A stretch of DNA of 64,000 nt from an uncultured Veillonellaceae bacterium (GTDB taxonomy: Bacteria; Bacillota; Negativicutes; Veillonellales; Dialisteraceae): assembly GCA_958348245.1 (NCBI GenBank), contig CATVYJ010000002.1:62001-126000 (forward strand). The letters are read 5' to 3'. Shown here piece by piece: positions 25,970 through 34,607 of this stretch. The number at the start of each line of letters is the position of its first letter. Within the stretch, counting starts at the first letter, position 1. The notes under the pieces are model-generated. The model worked only from the letters and a program-made list of their open reading frames with translations. It was not told where the DNA came from and made no database searches. The position numbers and the translations under genes were made by a program.

Positions 25970-26379
25970 GATTCGACCCTCCTGAATACGGGCATGGCCA
26001 CCACTTTGAACTGGTAGTCGCCCTGCTCCACCCGCACCGTATCGGGGGTGCAGAGGAGCACGTCGCTTCCGAGAAGCTGCATGGAGCCGTGCAGCAGATA
26101 GACCGCGCCGCTCACGAAATCGAGAATGCGCTGGCCCAGCGCCTCGTCCACCTCCATGAGGCGGATGATGACCACCCGGCCTTCGCTGAGCGACTGCACG
26201 GCGTACCGCGCGTCTTTATAATCGCGGGGCGTGCAGATGAGCGACTCCAGCGGACGGACCGCCCGGGCGGGGATGGACGCCGCAGTATCGCCGTTTTCCA
26301 GCTCTTCGTCCAGCCCGTCTTCATCGGGGTCCGCAAAGACCGCCGACAGCCAGCTCCGCACCCGACCGAGGACGCCCAT
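25966..26379 (-). CDS. SepF-like protein, second copy
   Basis: 137 residues from ATG 26379. It carries the SepF core (ICTPRDYKDARYAVQSLSEG, VVIIRLMEVDEALGQRILDF, VYLLHGSMQLLGSDVLLCTP) but has a distinct N-terminus (MGVLGRVRSWLSAVFADPDE) and continues past the core with YQFKVVAMPVFRRVES. It starts 2 bp after the stop of the first sepF, so the two arose by tandem duplication. Whether it bridges FtsZ to the membrane or has specialised is unknown. Confidence 0.85.
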   Translation of the reverse strand: MGVLGRVRSWLSAVFADPDEDGLDEELENGDTAASIPARAVRPLESLICTPRDYKDARYAVQSLSEGRVVIIRLMEVDEALGQRILDFVSGAVYLLHGSMQLLGSDVLLCTPDTVRVEQGDYQFKVVAMPVFRRVES

Positions 26380-26381
26380 GG

Positions 26382-26870
26382 TCAGGCCTGCGGCACCTTC
26401 CACTGGGGCACGTCGCCCACAGCGGGCGCGGCCGGAGCGGCATAGGCGGCGAAATTCTCACGGGCCACGGTCATATTGTTCGGCGCGCACAGATAGATGG
26501 TGTCGCTGATCTGGTCGATGCGGCCGTCCAGCGCGTAGACCACGCCCTGCACAAAGTCGATGATGCGCTCGGCGATGTCCTGATCCGTCTTCTCGATATT
26601 GATGACCACCGGATGGCCCTGACGGATGTGACTGCCGATTTTTTCCGCATCCTTGTAGTCGTTGGGGTTCACCACCACCATGGTGTACGGACGGGCCTGG
26701 CTCGTCGCGGACGCCGTGCGGCCCCCGCGCACCGCCGTGGGACGGGGCGGCACCGCCGCGGACGAATTCACCGGCGCGGCGGGACGCTCCGGCGCTTCTT
26801 CTTCGTATTCTTCTTCGTCGTCCACGTCGTGGTCGATGAACTGGTCTTTCAGTTTTTTCAGATCAAACAT
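26382..26870 (-). CDS. sepF: Cell-division protein SepF
   Basis: 162 residues from ATG 26870 (RBS GAGG), rejecting an upstream extension overlapping yggS. The N-terminal amphipathic helix MFDLKKLKDQFIDHDVDDEE, a Pro-rich linker and the SepF domain (VVNPNDYKDAEKIGSHIRQG, NIEKTDQDIAERIIDFVQG, VYALDGRIDQISDTIYLCAP) are seen. SepF polymerises and tethers FtsZ to the membrane. It is followed at once by a second SepF-like gene. Confidence 0.93.
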   Translation of the reverse strand: MFDLKKLKDQFIDHDVDDEEEYEEEAPERPAAPVNSSAAVPPRPTAVRGGRTASATSQARPYTMVVVNPNDYKDAEKIGSHIRQGHPVVINIEKTDQDIAERIIDFVQGVVYALDGRIDQISDTIYLCAPNNMTVARENFAAYAAPAAPAVGDVPQWKVPQA

Positions 26871-26901
26871 TGTCTTTACCTCACAGGAAATTGCCACAGT
26901 A

Positions 26902-27591
26902 TTATCGGTTATAATCCCTGGCCCCGAAGATGGCAGTGCCGATGCGGACCATCGTCGCCCCTTCTTCGACAGCCACGTCGAAATCATTGGTCATGCCCAT
27001 GGACAGGATGGAAATCTGCCCTTCGGGAAACGCCTCTTTCATGCGCTCCCACAGCCCGCGGGCCCTGCGGAACACGGGGCGGGTGAGCTCGGGCGCTTCG
27101 TTCGGCGCCATGCACATGAGGCCCCGCACGCGGATGCCGGAGACGGCTTTTGCCGCGGCGACGGCCGCGTCGAGATCCGCCGGATCGAAGCCGTGCTTGG
27201 AGGCCTCGCCGGACACGTTGAACTCGAGCAGCACGTCCTGCACCTTGCCGATGGCGGAGGCGCGGCGGCCGATCTCCGAAAGAAGGTCCGCCGAATCGCC
27301 GGACTGGATGAGATCGGCCATGGCGACGGCTTTTTTCACCTTGTTCTTCTGCAGATGCCCCTGCAGGTGCCACCGCACGGGAAGCGTCCCCATGCGGAAT
27401 TTTTCTTCCATCTCCTGCACGCGGTTCTCTCCCACGTCGGTCACGCCGCAGCGCACCGCTTCTTCCATCGCCTCGTAGGGATGGAATTTCGTCACCGCCA
27501 CGAGGGTCACCGCCTGATGATACGGCGAACGCGCCCGGGCGGCTTCGATGCGGCTGCGCACCTCGCCGAGACGCTTCTCTATCTCTGTCAT
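26902..27591 (-). CDS. yggS: YggS/YlmE-family PLP homeostasis protein
   Basis: 229 residues from ATG 27591 with GAGGCG upstream. The PLP lysine is K35 in LVAVTKFHPYEAM; other family blocks are VGENRVQEMEEK, WHLQGHLQKNKVKK, VSGEASKHGF and SMGMTNDFDVAVEEGATMVR. These proteins bind PLP without known enzymatic activity and buffer the cofactor. First gene of the division cluster; a perfect extended -10 (TGTTATAAT, 27700-27708) lies upstream. Confidence 0.94.
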   Translation of the reverse strand: MTEIEKRLGEVRSRIEAARARSPYHQAVTLVAVTKFHPYEAMEEAVRCGVTDVGENRVQEMEEKFRMGTLPVRWHLQGHLQKNKVKKAVAMADLIQSGDSADLLSEIGRRASAIGKVQDVLLEFNVSGEASKHGFDPADLDAAVAAAKAVSGIRVRGLMCMAPNEAPELTRPVFRRARGLWERMKEAFPEGQISILSMGMTNDFDVAVEEGATMVRIGTAIFGARDYNR

Positions 27592-27699
27592 TGCCACGCC
27601 TCTTTTCCCGGTCCCCTGCTCGCAGGTACGCCAAAACAGGAAACCGGCGTTTCCTTTTTCGATGCGCCGGCCTCTGCGGGGCGGCGGCATCTTTGCATT

Positions 27700-27708
27700 A
27701 TTATAACA
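27700..27708 (-). promoter_or_regulatory. Extended -10 promoter of the yggS-speE operon
   Basis: TGTTATAAT on the minus strand, about 110 bp before yggS; the -35 region is poor. Confidence 0.6.
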
Positions 27709-27783
27709 TAAAAGCCGGCCCCTGCCTGTGGTTTCCGCAGATTTTACGGGCCGTTTCCGGCATTTCCCGGCCCTTTTCCATTC

Positions 27784-27813
27784 TTGACAGGTCTGATATG
27801 CTGAATGTATAGA
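27784..27813 (+). promoter_or_regulatory. Promoter of nhaA
   Basis: Perfect TTGACA (27784-27789), 18-bp spacer, TATAGA (27808-27813), 46 bp before the ATG. Confidence 0.65.
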
Positions 27814-27859
27814 AAATTGTCAATGTATGGGGGATATTTCCCCGGAAAGGAAGTGTGTC

Positions 27860-29050
27860 ATGACCTGTCATTCTCCGCAGGACGCCGTTTCGCTCCGCGA
27901 GGCGCTGCTCCGGTTTCTCCGTTCCGGCTCCGCCGGGGGCGCGCTGCTTCTCCTCTGCGCCGCCGCCGCGATGGCCCTGGCCAACTCGCCCTTCGCCGCG
28001 TCGTACGAATCGGCCCTCCGCACGGAGCTTCCCATCCCGGGGCTCCCCATGACGGCGCTCCACGCGGTGAACGACGGGCTGATGGTGCTCTTCTTCTTCG
28101 CGGTGGGCCTGGAAATCAAGAGGGAATTTCTCTACGGCGAGCTGAAATCCCTCTCGGCGACCATGCTCCCCATCGCGGCGGCGCTGGGCGGCATGATCGT
28201 GCCGGCTCTCCTCTACTTCGCATTCAACGCGGGCCTGCCCTCGGCGGGCGGATGGGCCATCCCCATGTGCACGGACATCGCCTTCTCCCTCGGGGTGCTC
28301 GCCTTCGCTGCGCCCGGCGTGCCGAAGAGCGTGGCGGTCTTCCTCACGGCGCTCGCCATCGTGGACGACCTAGGCGGCGTGGCGGTGCTCGCCATTTTCT
28401 ACAGCGCGTCGCCTTCGCTGCCGGCGCTCGCCGCGGCGGCCCTCGTGTGCGCCCTTCTCTTCTTCGCCGCCCGGCGCGGCGTCACGCATCCCCTGATCTA
28501 TCTCGCGGGCGGCGCGGCGCTGTGGATCGCCTTCCACCACGCGGGCGTCCATCCCACCGTAGCGGGCGTGGCCGTGGGCTTCCTCACCCCCGCGGGCACG
28601 GAAGAGACGCAGGACGCCTCGCCCCTCGTGCGGTGGGAGCACGCGCTCGCCCCGTGGAACACCTTTCTCATCATGCCCGTCTTCGCCCTCGCCAACGCGG
28701 GCATCCCGCTCTCGGCGGAGAGCTTCTCCCAGCTCGCGTCGCCCATCGGCCTCGGCGTGCTGGCGGGCCTCTTCCTCGGCAAGCCTCTCGGCATCTGCCT
28801 CACGGTGGCGCTTCTCATGAAGACCGGGCTGGCCCGCATGCCCGAAGGCGTGCGCCCCGCCCATTTCCTCGGCGCGGGCCTCCTCGCGGGGATCGGCTTC
28901 ACCATGTCCCTCTTCCTGGCGTCGCTCTCCTTCACGAGTGCGGGCGACCTCATCACGGCGAAGGCGGCCATCGTCGCGGCCTCTCTCCTCTCCGGCGCGG
29001 CGGGCGCGCTCCTCTTCGCCCTCGACCGGAAGCGCGCCGCGCTCCGCTGA
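27860..29050 (+). CDS. nhaA: Na+/H+ antiporter NhaA
   Basis: 396 residues, start at ATG 27860 behind GGAAAGGAAG. About eleven or twelve membrane helices. Family signatures: FFFAVGLEIKREFLYGEL, the ion-binding region IPMCTDIAFSLGVLAF, the double Asp IVDDLGGVAVLAIFY, FLIMPVFALANAGIPL and FLGKPLGI. NhaA exchanges Na+ or Li+ for protons in the inner membrane and is activated at alkaline pH. Monocistronic, with its own promoter and terminator. Confidence 0.95.
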   Translation: MTCHSPQDAVSLREALLRFLRSGSAGGALLLLCAAAAMALANSPFAASYESALRTELPIPGLPMTALHAVNDGLMVLFFFAVGLEIKREFLYGELKSLSATMLPIAAALGGMIVPALLYFAFNAGLPSAGGWAIPMCTDIAFSLGVLAFAAPGVPKSVAVFLTALAIVDDLGGVAVLAIFYSASPSLPALAAAALVCALLFFAARRGVTHPLIYLAGGAALWIAFHHAGVHPTVAGVAVGFLTPAGTEETQDASPLVRWEHALAPWNTFLIMPVFALANAGIPLSAESFSQLASPIGLGVLAGLFLGKPLGICLTVALLMKTGLARMPEGVRPAHFLGAGLLAGIGFTMSLFLASLSFTSAGDLITAKAAIVAASLLSGAAGALLFALDRKRAALR

Positions 29051-29074
29051 CGCCGCTTCCGCCAGTTTCCACGC

Positions 29075-29108
29075 AAAAAAGCAGCAGAATCTTTCCGCTG
29101 CTTTTTTT
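29075..29108 (+). terminator. Intrinsic terminator (bidirectional)
   Basis: AAAAAAGCAGC/GCTGCTTTTTT stem-loop between the convergent nhaA and CpXC genes. Confidence 0.85.
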
Positions 29109-29120
29109 CTTTGCCCCCGT

Positions 29121-29759
29121 TCATTTGTCCAGCGACTCGACGAAGTCCGCCGCCCACGCCCGGTCCACGAGGCGGAAGCCCGTCTCCGCGTCGGCGGCGA
29201 GCGCCGCCCCGTACGCTTCCGTCAGCTCCGCGAGGCGCTTCCCGTCGAGCGCGTCCCGCCCCATGGCGTACCCGCGCCCGGCGATCTCCATGGGCAGCAG
29301 GATCTCCGGCCCCGCTTCCCCTTCGTGGAAAACGGTCATCCCCATGGCGCTTCCCGCAGGCAGGGCCGCGCGGATCTTCCGATACAGCAGATACTCCGCG
29401 ACGGCGATGAGCCGGTCGTCGATGGAGGACTCGAGGGCGCGCACCTTATCCGCCAGGTCCTCCGCGTCGCGCACCACCCGGAGCGCCTTCCACGTCCCCG
29501 CCGGCACAGGCGGCAGAGGCAGCGACCGGTCCGGCTGGAGCGCCACGAGAAAGCCCCGGCTCCGGTCCGCGTAGAGCATATTCAGGAGAAAATCCCCCGT
29601 CGCGCCGCAGGCGGAGCACCGCACTTTGAAATACGTCTCCTCTTTGATGTCCTGCGCGCCCCGGGGATTCGTCTCCGCGTCGAAAATGACCGGGCGCATG
29701 ACAAGCTCCGTCCTGCCGCACTGCGGGCAGGTCCATTTGAATATCGTCGTCTGGCTCAT
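29121..29759 (-). CDS. CpXC-domain protein
   Basis: 212 residues from ATG 29759 (RBS AAAGGAGG). The N-terminus carries a zinc-ribbon-type cysteine set, KWTCPQCGRTELVMRPVIFD and KVRCSACGATGDFLLNML, which is the CpXC domain; a mixed helical domain follows. Function of the family is unknown; zinc binding is likely. It is convergent with nhaA and has its own promoter. Confidence 0.8.
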   Translation of the reverse strand: MSQTTIFKWTCPQCGRTELVMRPVIFDAETNPRGAQDIKEETYFKVRCSACGATGDFLLNMLYADRSRGFLVALQPDRSLPLPPVPAGTWKALRVVRDAEDLADKVRALESSIDDRLIAVAEYLLYRKIRAALPAGSAMGMTVFHEGEAGPEILLPMEIAGRGYAMGRDALDGKRLAELTEAYGAALAADAETGFRLVDRAWAADFVESLDK

Positions 29760-29790
29760 ACTGTCCTCCTTTGCCTGGCTGTTTGCCATC

Positions 29791-29819
29791 ATTATGAGGA
29801 TTTCTCATGACACTGTCAA
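29791..29819 (-). promoter_or_regulatory. Promoter of the CpXC gene
   Basis: TTGACA (29819-29814), 17-bp spacer, CATAAT (29796-29791). Confidence 0.7.
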
Positions 29820-30076
29820 TAATCCATGCCGGAAAGAGATATCGGCCATAGGGAGAAAGAATAACAGCGCCGGAAAATCTCTTTTCATCATAGCTTCCGC
29901 CTATGCGGCCATAGCCTCTGCCCCATAGCCGGCGCAGGGCGGACTCATAGGTATATATATAATAAAACGCGCCGCCGGACCGGAGCGGAAAAATCCGCCG
30001 CATTTTCCTGTCCTTCACCTCGGCGCAGGATTGAAGAACGCCCCTTTCTCCGCGGGTTTTCCGCTCTTTCCGCGCA

Positions 30077-30106
30077 TTGACACCGGCCCCGGGCGGGTGC
30101 TACAAT
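30077..30106 (+). promoter_or_regulatory. Promoter of the liv operon
   Basis: TTGACA (30077-30082), 18-bp spacer, TACAAT (30101-30106), about 110 bp before the first livJ-type gene. Confidence 0.7.
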
Positions 30107-30141
30107 GCGGGCATTCCAGAACAACTCCATACGGCATGACG

Positions 30142-30185
30142 AAGTGCACCGGCCCGGTCAGGGTCTCCGGTGCACTTTTCTTTTT
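30142..30185 (+). terminator. Leader terminator / attenuator ahead of the liv operon
   Basis: AAGTGCACCGG/CCGGTGCACTT stem (11 bp) followed by TTTCTTTTT, lying between the promoter and the first CDS, so transcription must read through it. Confidence 0.7.
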
Positions 30186-30216
30186 CTGCCGTGTGAATCG
30201 GAAAGGGGGGATGTAC

Positions 30217-31389
30217 ATGAAATTCAGCCACAGAGCAGCGCTCCTTGCCGCGATGGCGGCGGCCGCAGGGCTTGCCGGGTGCGGCGGCGCTGCCAGGCCG
30301 GCCGGTTCGTCCGATCTCATCATGATCGGCGCCAATCTGGAAATGACCGGCAGCAACGCGTCTTTCGGCACGTCTTCGCTGAACGGCATTCACATGGCCG
30401 TGGAAGACGCCAATGTCGCGGGGGGCGTGCTCGGTAAAAAGATCCAGGTCATCGGCGTGGACAACCGCAGCGAAGTGGCCGGCGCGGCGGACGCGCTCGC
30501 CAAGCTCGCCGAAAGCGGCGTGACCGCCATCATCGGGCCGGATACGAGCTCCAACGTGATCGCCCTCGCTTCGGCGGCGGCCGCGGACAAGATCCCGATC
30601 ATTTCTCCGAGCGGGACCAATCCGGACATCACGGTGGACCCGAAGACGGGCAAGACCCGGGAATACCTCTTCCGGGCCTGCTTCACCGACCCGTACCAGG
30701 GCCGGGTCATGGCGGATTTCGCAACGGACCGCCTCAACGCGAAGACGGCGGTCGTGCTGGTGGACAATTCCAGCGATTACTCCAAGGGGCTGGCGGAATT
30801 TTTCACCAAACGGTTCCAGGACAAGGGCGGCCGCGTCCCCGAGCAGGAAGCCTACATGGCGCGCGACGTGGACTTCAAGCCCATCCTGACGAAGGTGGCG
30901 GCGCTGAAGCCGGATATTCTCTTCGTGCCGGGCTACTATCAGGAAGTGGGGCTCATCATCCGGCAGGCCCGCGAGATGGGCCTGTCCATGCCGATCGTGG
31001 GCGGCGACGGCTGGGACAGCGACAAGCTGGTGGAGATCGCCGGCGTCTCAAACCTGTCCCGCACGTATTTCTGCAACCACTACTCCGCAGACGACAGCAA
31101 TCCGAAGCTGCAGGACTTCGTGAAACGCTACGAAGCGCGGTACGGCACCGCGCCGGACTCCTTCGCCGTGACGGCCTACGACGCGGCGGGGCTTGCGCTC
31201 GAAGCCATCCGGGCCGCCAATTCGGATAAGCCCGCCGACGCGGCGAAAGCACTCACGACGATCCGGGGCTACGACGGCATCAGCGGAAAGATCACCATCG
31301 ACGAGCAGCACAACACCATCTCGTCGGGCATCATCATGAGTTTTGAAAACGGGCGGCGCACCTTCATGGAGCGCATCGATCCGGATTAA
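30217..31389 (+). CDS. Branched-chain amino-acid ABC transporter, substrate-binding lipoprotein (first copy)
   Basis: 390 residues. Start at the second of two ATGs (30217), with GGAAAGGGGGG at proper spacing. Lipoprotein signal MKFSHRAALLAAMAAAAGL with lipobox LAGC. The mature protein is a type I periplasmic binding fold (LIVBP/Peripla_BP_6): GANLEMTGSNASFGTSSLNG, GGVLGKKIQVIGVDNRSEVA, AIIGPDTSSNVIALASAAAA and PISPSGTNPD-like segments. It is about 60% similar by eye to the next gene, a tandem duplicate. Captures branched-chain or related amino acids outside the inner membrane for LivHMGF. Confidence 0.9.
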   Translation: MKFSHRAALLAAMAAAAGLAGCGGAARPAGSSDLIMIGANLEMTGSNASFGTSSLNGIHMAVEDANVAGGVLGKKIQVIGVDNRSEVAGAADALAKLAESGVTAIIGPDTSSNVIALASAAAADKIPIISPSGTNPDITVDPKTGKTREYLFRACFTDPYQGRVMADFATDRLNAKTAVVLVDNSSDYSKGLAEFFTKRFQDKGGRVPEQEAYMARDVDFKPILTKVAALKPDILFVPGYYQEVGLIIRQAREMGLSMPIVGGDGWDSDKLVEIAGVSNLSRTYFCNHYSADDSNPKLQDFVKRYEARYGTAPDSFAVTAYDAAGLALEAIRAANSDKPADAAKALTTIRGYDGISGKITIDEQHNTISSGIIMSFENGRRTFMERIDPD

Positions 31390-31424
31390 TTCATAAAAAA
31401 CAACGGAAGTACAGGAGGCACATC

Positions 31425-32600
31425 ATGAAACACCTGAAAAAAATCCTCTTCGCATCCGCCGCGGCGGCCCTCGCTGCGGCAGCGCTCACCGGCTGCGGCG
31501 GCTCCGGCAGCAAGAGCGAAGGCGACACCATCAAAATCGGCACCGACCTTGAAATGACGGGCAACCAGGCCGCCTACGGCGCGGACGCCATGCGCGGCGC
31601 GCAGCTCGCGGTGGACGAAATCAACAAGGCGGGCGGCGTGCTCGGCAAGAAGATCGAGCTGGTCTCCCTGGACAACAAGTCCGAACCGTCCGAAGCGGCG
31701 TCGGCCGCACAGAAGCTGGTGGACGAAGGCGTGGTGGCCGTCATCGCCCCGAACATGAGCTCCAACGCCATCGCGGCGGTGCCGATCCTGAACGGCGCGA
31801 AGATTCCTTCCGTCTCCCCCGGCGGCACGAACCCGAAGATCACCGTAGACGAAAAAACCGGCAAGGTCTATCCCTATTCCTTCCGGGCGTGCTTCATCGA
31901 CCCCTATCAGGGCAAGGTCATGGCGAGCTTTGTGGCGGATAAGCTGAAAATGAAGAAGGTGGCCATCCTCATCGACAACTCCTCCGACTACGCGAAGGGC
32001 CTGGCGAAATTCTTCACCGAATCCTTCACCGCGAAGGGCGGCGAGATCGTCGGCACGGAAGCGTACCTCCAGAAGGACACCGACTTCAACGCCACCCTCA
32101 CGAAGATCAAAAATCTCAATCCCGACTTCATCTACGTGCCCGGCTACTATCAGGAAGTGGGCCTCATCCTGAAGCAGGCGCGCGCCATGGGCATCACGGT
32201 GCCCTTCGGCGGCGGCGACGGCTGGGATTCCCCGACGCTGGCGGAAATCGCCGGCGCGGACGCTCTGAACAACACCTACTTCTCCAACCACTACGCGATC
32301 CAGGAAGACAACAAGACCGTCATGGACTTCGTGAACGCGTACAAAGCGGCGAACAATGTGGACCCCGGCGTATTCAGCGCCCTCACGTACGATACGGTCA
32401 AGCTGCTGGCGCAGGTCATCAAGGACGCGGGCTCCGCGGATCCGCAGAAGATCGCCGACGGCCTGGCCTCGCTCAAGAGCTTCAGCGGCGTCACCGGCGA
32501 CATGAGCTTCACCGAGACCCACGACGCGAAGAAAGCCGCCTTCATCCTCACCTACAAAGACGGCAAAGCGGTCTTTGCAGACAAGATCATGGCCGACTGA
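31425..32600 (+). CDS. livJ: Branched-chain amino-acid ABC transporter, substrate-binding lipoprotein (second copy)
   Basis: 391 residues. Signal peptide MKHLKKILFASAAAALAAAA with lipobox LTGC, then GTDLEMTGNQAAYGADAMRG, GGVLGKKIELVSLDNKSEPS and FVPGYYQEVGLILKQ-type blocks of the LIV-binding family. RBS AGGAGG precedes the ATG. A GC-rich hairpin (32624-32644) follows the stop, likely stabilising the upstream mRNA so that binding protein exceeds permease. Ligand specificity cannot be read from sequence. Confidence 0.9.
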   Translation: MKHLKKILFASAAAALAAAALTGCGGSGSKSEGDTIKIGTDLEMTGNQAAYGADAMRGAQLAVDEINKAGGVLGKKIELVSLDNKSEPSEAASAAQKLVDEGVVAVIAPNMSSNAIAAVPILNGAKIPSVSPGGTNPKITVDEKTGKVYPYSFRACFIDPYQGKVMASFVADKLKMKKVAILIDNSSDYAKGLAKFFTESFTAKGGEIVGTEAYLQKDTDFNATLTKIKNLNPDFIYVPGYYQEVGLILKQARAMGITVPFGGGDGWDSPTLAEIAGADALNNTYFSNHYAIQEDNKTVMDFVNAYKAANNVDPGVFSALTYDTVKLLAQVIKDAGSADPQKIADGLASLKSFSGVTGDMSFTETHDAKKAAFILTYKDGKAVFADKIMAD

Positions 32601-32623
32601 GCGCCTGAAGACATCGTGAATGG

Positions 32624-32644
32624 CGGGAGGGTCCGTCCCTCCCG
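32624..32644 (+). promoter_or_regulatory. Intercistronic hairpin between livJ and livH
   Basis: CGGGAGGG-TCCGT-CCCTCCCG, no U run, so more likely an mRNA-stability element than a terminator; a second weaker GGCAG/CTGCC stem follows at about 32675-32694. Confidence 0.55.
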
Positions 32645-32726
32645 TACCGAAAACAGAAAAAGGGACGGAGGAGGCAGGGCGGCGGCTCTGCCTTTCCCGT
32701 AAGTCATACAGAAAGGGGGAACCATT

Positions 32727-33620
32727 TTGGACAGCGGATTCTTCTCGCAGTTCCTGCAGCAGCTCATCAACGGCGTGTCGCTGGGCAGCATCTACGCGCT
32801 GATCGCCCTGGGCTACACCATGGTGTACGGCATCATGCGCCTGATCAACTTCGCCCACGGCGATATCTACATGCTCGGCGCCTACGTGGGCTTCTTTGTC
32901 ACCACCCAGCTGAAGCTGGGCTTCATCCCTGCCATCCTCTGCGCCATGGCCGCCATCGGCATCGTGGGCGTCCTCATCGAGCGCCTCGTGTACAAGCCCC
33001 TGCGGGCGAGCTCCAAGATTTCCATCCTCATCACGGCCATCGGCATGTCGCTCTTCATCGAATACACCACCATGTACTTCCTGTCCCCGCAGCCGCGCAC
33101 CTTCCCGCCGGTCCTGCCGAACACCATCTTCCATCTGGGGAGCGTCATCATCTCCTTCCAGCAGCTGGTCATCCTCGGCTCCACCGTCGTCCTCATGTGC
33201 CTCCTGTGGTACATCGTGCAGCACACGAAAATGGGCAAGGCCATGCGCGCCGTCTCCTATGACACCGACGCGGCCCTTCTCATGGGCATCAACGTGGACC
33301 ACGTGATCTCCTTCACCTTCGCCCTCGGGTCCTGCCTGGCCGGCGCGGCGGGCGTGCTCGTTGGCATCTACTACAATACCATCGATCCCCTCATGGGCAT
33401 CATGCCGGGCCTCAAAGCCTTCATCGCAGCCGTCCTCGGCGGCATCGGCATCATCCCCGGCGCCATGATGGGCGGCCTCATCCTGGGCGTCGTGGAGGCG
33501 CTCGTGTCCGGCTTCATTTCCTCCACATTCCGCGATGCGGCGGCCTTTGCCATCCTCATCATCATTCTGCTCATCAAGCCGACCGGCCTCCTGGGCAAGA
33601 ACCAGACAGAGAAGGTGTGA
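32727..33620 (+). CDS. livH: Branched-chain amino-acid ABC transporter permease LivH
   Basis: 297 residues, TTG start at 32727 with AGAAAGGGGG upstream. About eight membrane helices. LivH signatures are seen: NGVSLGSIYALIALGYTMVY, RLINFAHGDIYMLGAY, and the EAA-like cytoplasmic loop GKAMRAVSYDTDAALLMGIN, which contacts the ATPases. Forms the channel with LivM. Confidence 0.95.
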   Translation: MDSGFFSQFLQQLINGVSLGSIYALIALGYTMVYGIMRLINFAHGDIYMLGAYVGFFVTTQLKLGFIPAILCAMAAIGIVGVLIERLVYKPLRASSKISILITAIGMSLFIEYTTMYFLSPQPRTFPPVLPNTIFHLGSVIISFQQLVILGSTVVLMCLLWYIVQHTKMGKAMRAVSYDTDAALLMGINVDHVISFTFALGSCLAGAAGVLVGIYYNTIDPLMGIMPGLKAFIAAVLGGIGIIPGAMMGGLILGVVEALVSGFISSTFRDAAAFAILIIILLIKPTGLLGKNQTEKV

Positions 33621-33623
33621 GCC

Positions 33624-34607
33624 ATGCCAATCATCAAAAACCTGCGCAAATTCGATCTGGCTCTCCTCGCCGGCTCGGTGGTCCTCTTCTTCGTGCTGGA
33701 AACGGCCATCGACATGCGCCTCATCTCCTCCTTCTGGCGGCTCCAGATCATCCTCATCGGCATCAACATCATTCTGGCGGCGAGCCTGAACCTCATCAAC
33801 GGCATCACCGGCCAGTTCTCCATGGGCCACGCGGGCTTCATGGCCGTGGGGGCGTACGTCTCCGCCGTGATGACCCTGTGGTACGACCTGCCCTTCGGCG
33901 CGGCCCTCTTCATCGGCGGCCTGGCCGCCCTCGTCATCGGCGTCCTCATCGGCATCCCGACGCTGCGCCTCGACGGGGACTACCTCGCCATCGCCACGCT
34001 GGGCATGGGCGAAATCATCCGCATCTGCATCCTCAATATCCCCCAGGTGGGCGGCGCGTCCGGCCTCACGGGCATCCCGCGCCTCACCACCTTCGCGTGG
34101 GTCTTCTGGATCATGATCATCACCCTCTTCTTCCTGAAGAATCTCATCAATTCCACCTACGGCCGGGCGTGCATCTCCGTCCGGGAAAACGCCATCGCCG
34201 CGGCCGCCATGGGCATCAACACCACCTTTGCGAAAGTGCTCGCCTTCGCCATCGGTGCCTTCTTCGCGGGCCTGGCGGGCGGCCTCTTCTCCCACTACTT
34301 CTCCATTGCCCATCCGTCGTCCTTCACCTTCCTCAACTCCTACAACTACCTCACCATGGTGGTGCTGGGCGGCCTGGGCTCCATGACGGGCTCCATCACC
34401 GGCGCGGCGCTCATCACCTTCATCACCGCGGCGCTCGCAGACTATCCGGAAGTGCGCATGATCATCTACGCGCTCTGCCTCATCCTCCTCATGCTCTTCC
34501 GTCCGCAGGGACTCTTCGGCAGCGTGGAAGGCTCGGCCCTCCTCCGCCGCCTCATGAACCGCAGAAAGGAGGCGGGAGCCCATGGCAGCGCTGCTGGAAA
34601 CCACTGA
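33624..34607 (+). CDS. livM: Branched-chain amino-acid ABC transporter permease LivM
   Basis: 327 residues, hydrophobic throughout. LivM blocks: ASLNLINGITGQFSMGHAGF, IGIPTLRLDGDYLAIATLGM, the ATPase-coupling loop GRACISVRENAIAAAAMGIN and VVLGGLGSMTGSITGAAL. It starts 3 bp after livH and its last 26 bp overlap livG, so the permease and ATPase genes are coupled. Confidence 0.95.
   Translation: MPIIKNLRKFDLALLAGSVVLFFVLETAIDMRLISSFWRLQIILIGINIILAASLNLINGITGQFSMGHAGFMAVGAYVSAVMTLWYDLPFGAALFIGGLAALVIGVLIGIPTLRLDGDYLAIATLGMGEIIRICILNIPQVGGASGLTGIPRLTTFAWVFWIMIITLFFLKNLINSTYGRACISVRENAIAAAAMGINTTFAKVLAFAIGAFFAGLAGGLFSHYFSIAHPSSFTFLNSYNYLTMVVLGGLGSMTGSITGAALITFITAALADYPEVRMIIYALCLILLMLFRPQGLFGSVEGSALLRRLMNRRKEAGAHGSAAGNH

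Larger units (their letters stand above)
29760..30216. other. Regulatory stretch between the CpXC gene and the liv operon
   Basis: No gene seen. It holds the CpXC promoter (29791-29819), about 230 bp of unassigned sequence with an AT-rich segment near 29950-29965 and GGCCATAG repeats at 29843-29930, then the liv promoter (30077-30106) and the leader terminator (30142-30185). Confidence 0.5.

Noticed and set aside
30107..30216. T-box riboswitch ahead of the liv operon
   Set aside because: The leader is too short and lacks the conserved T-box sequence; only the terminator-like hairpin is supported.
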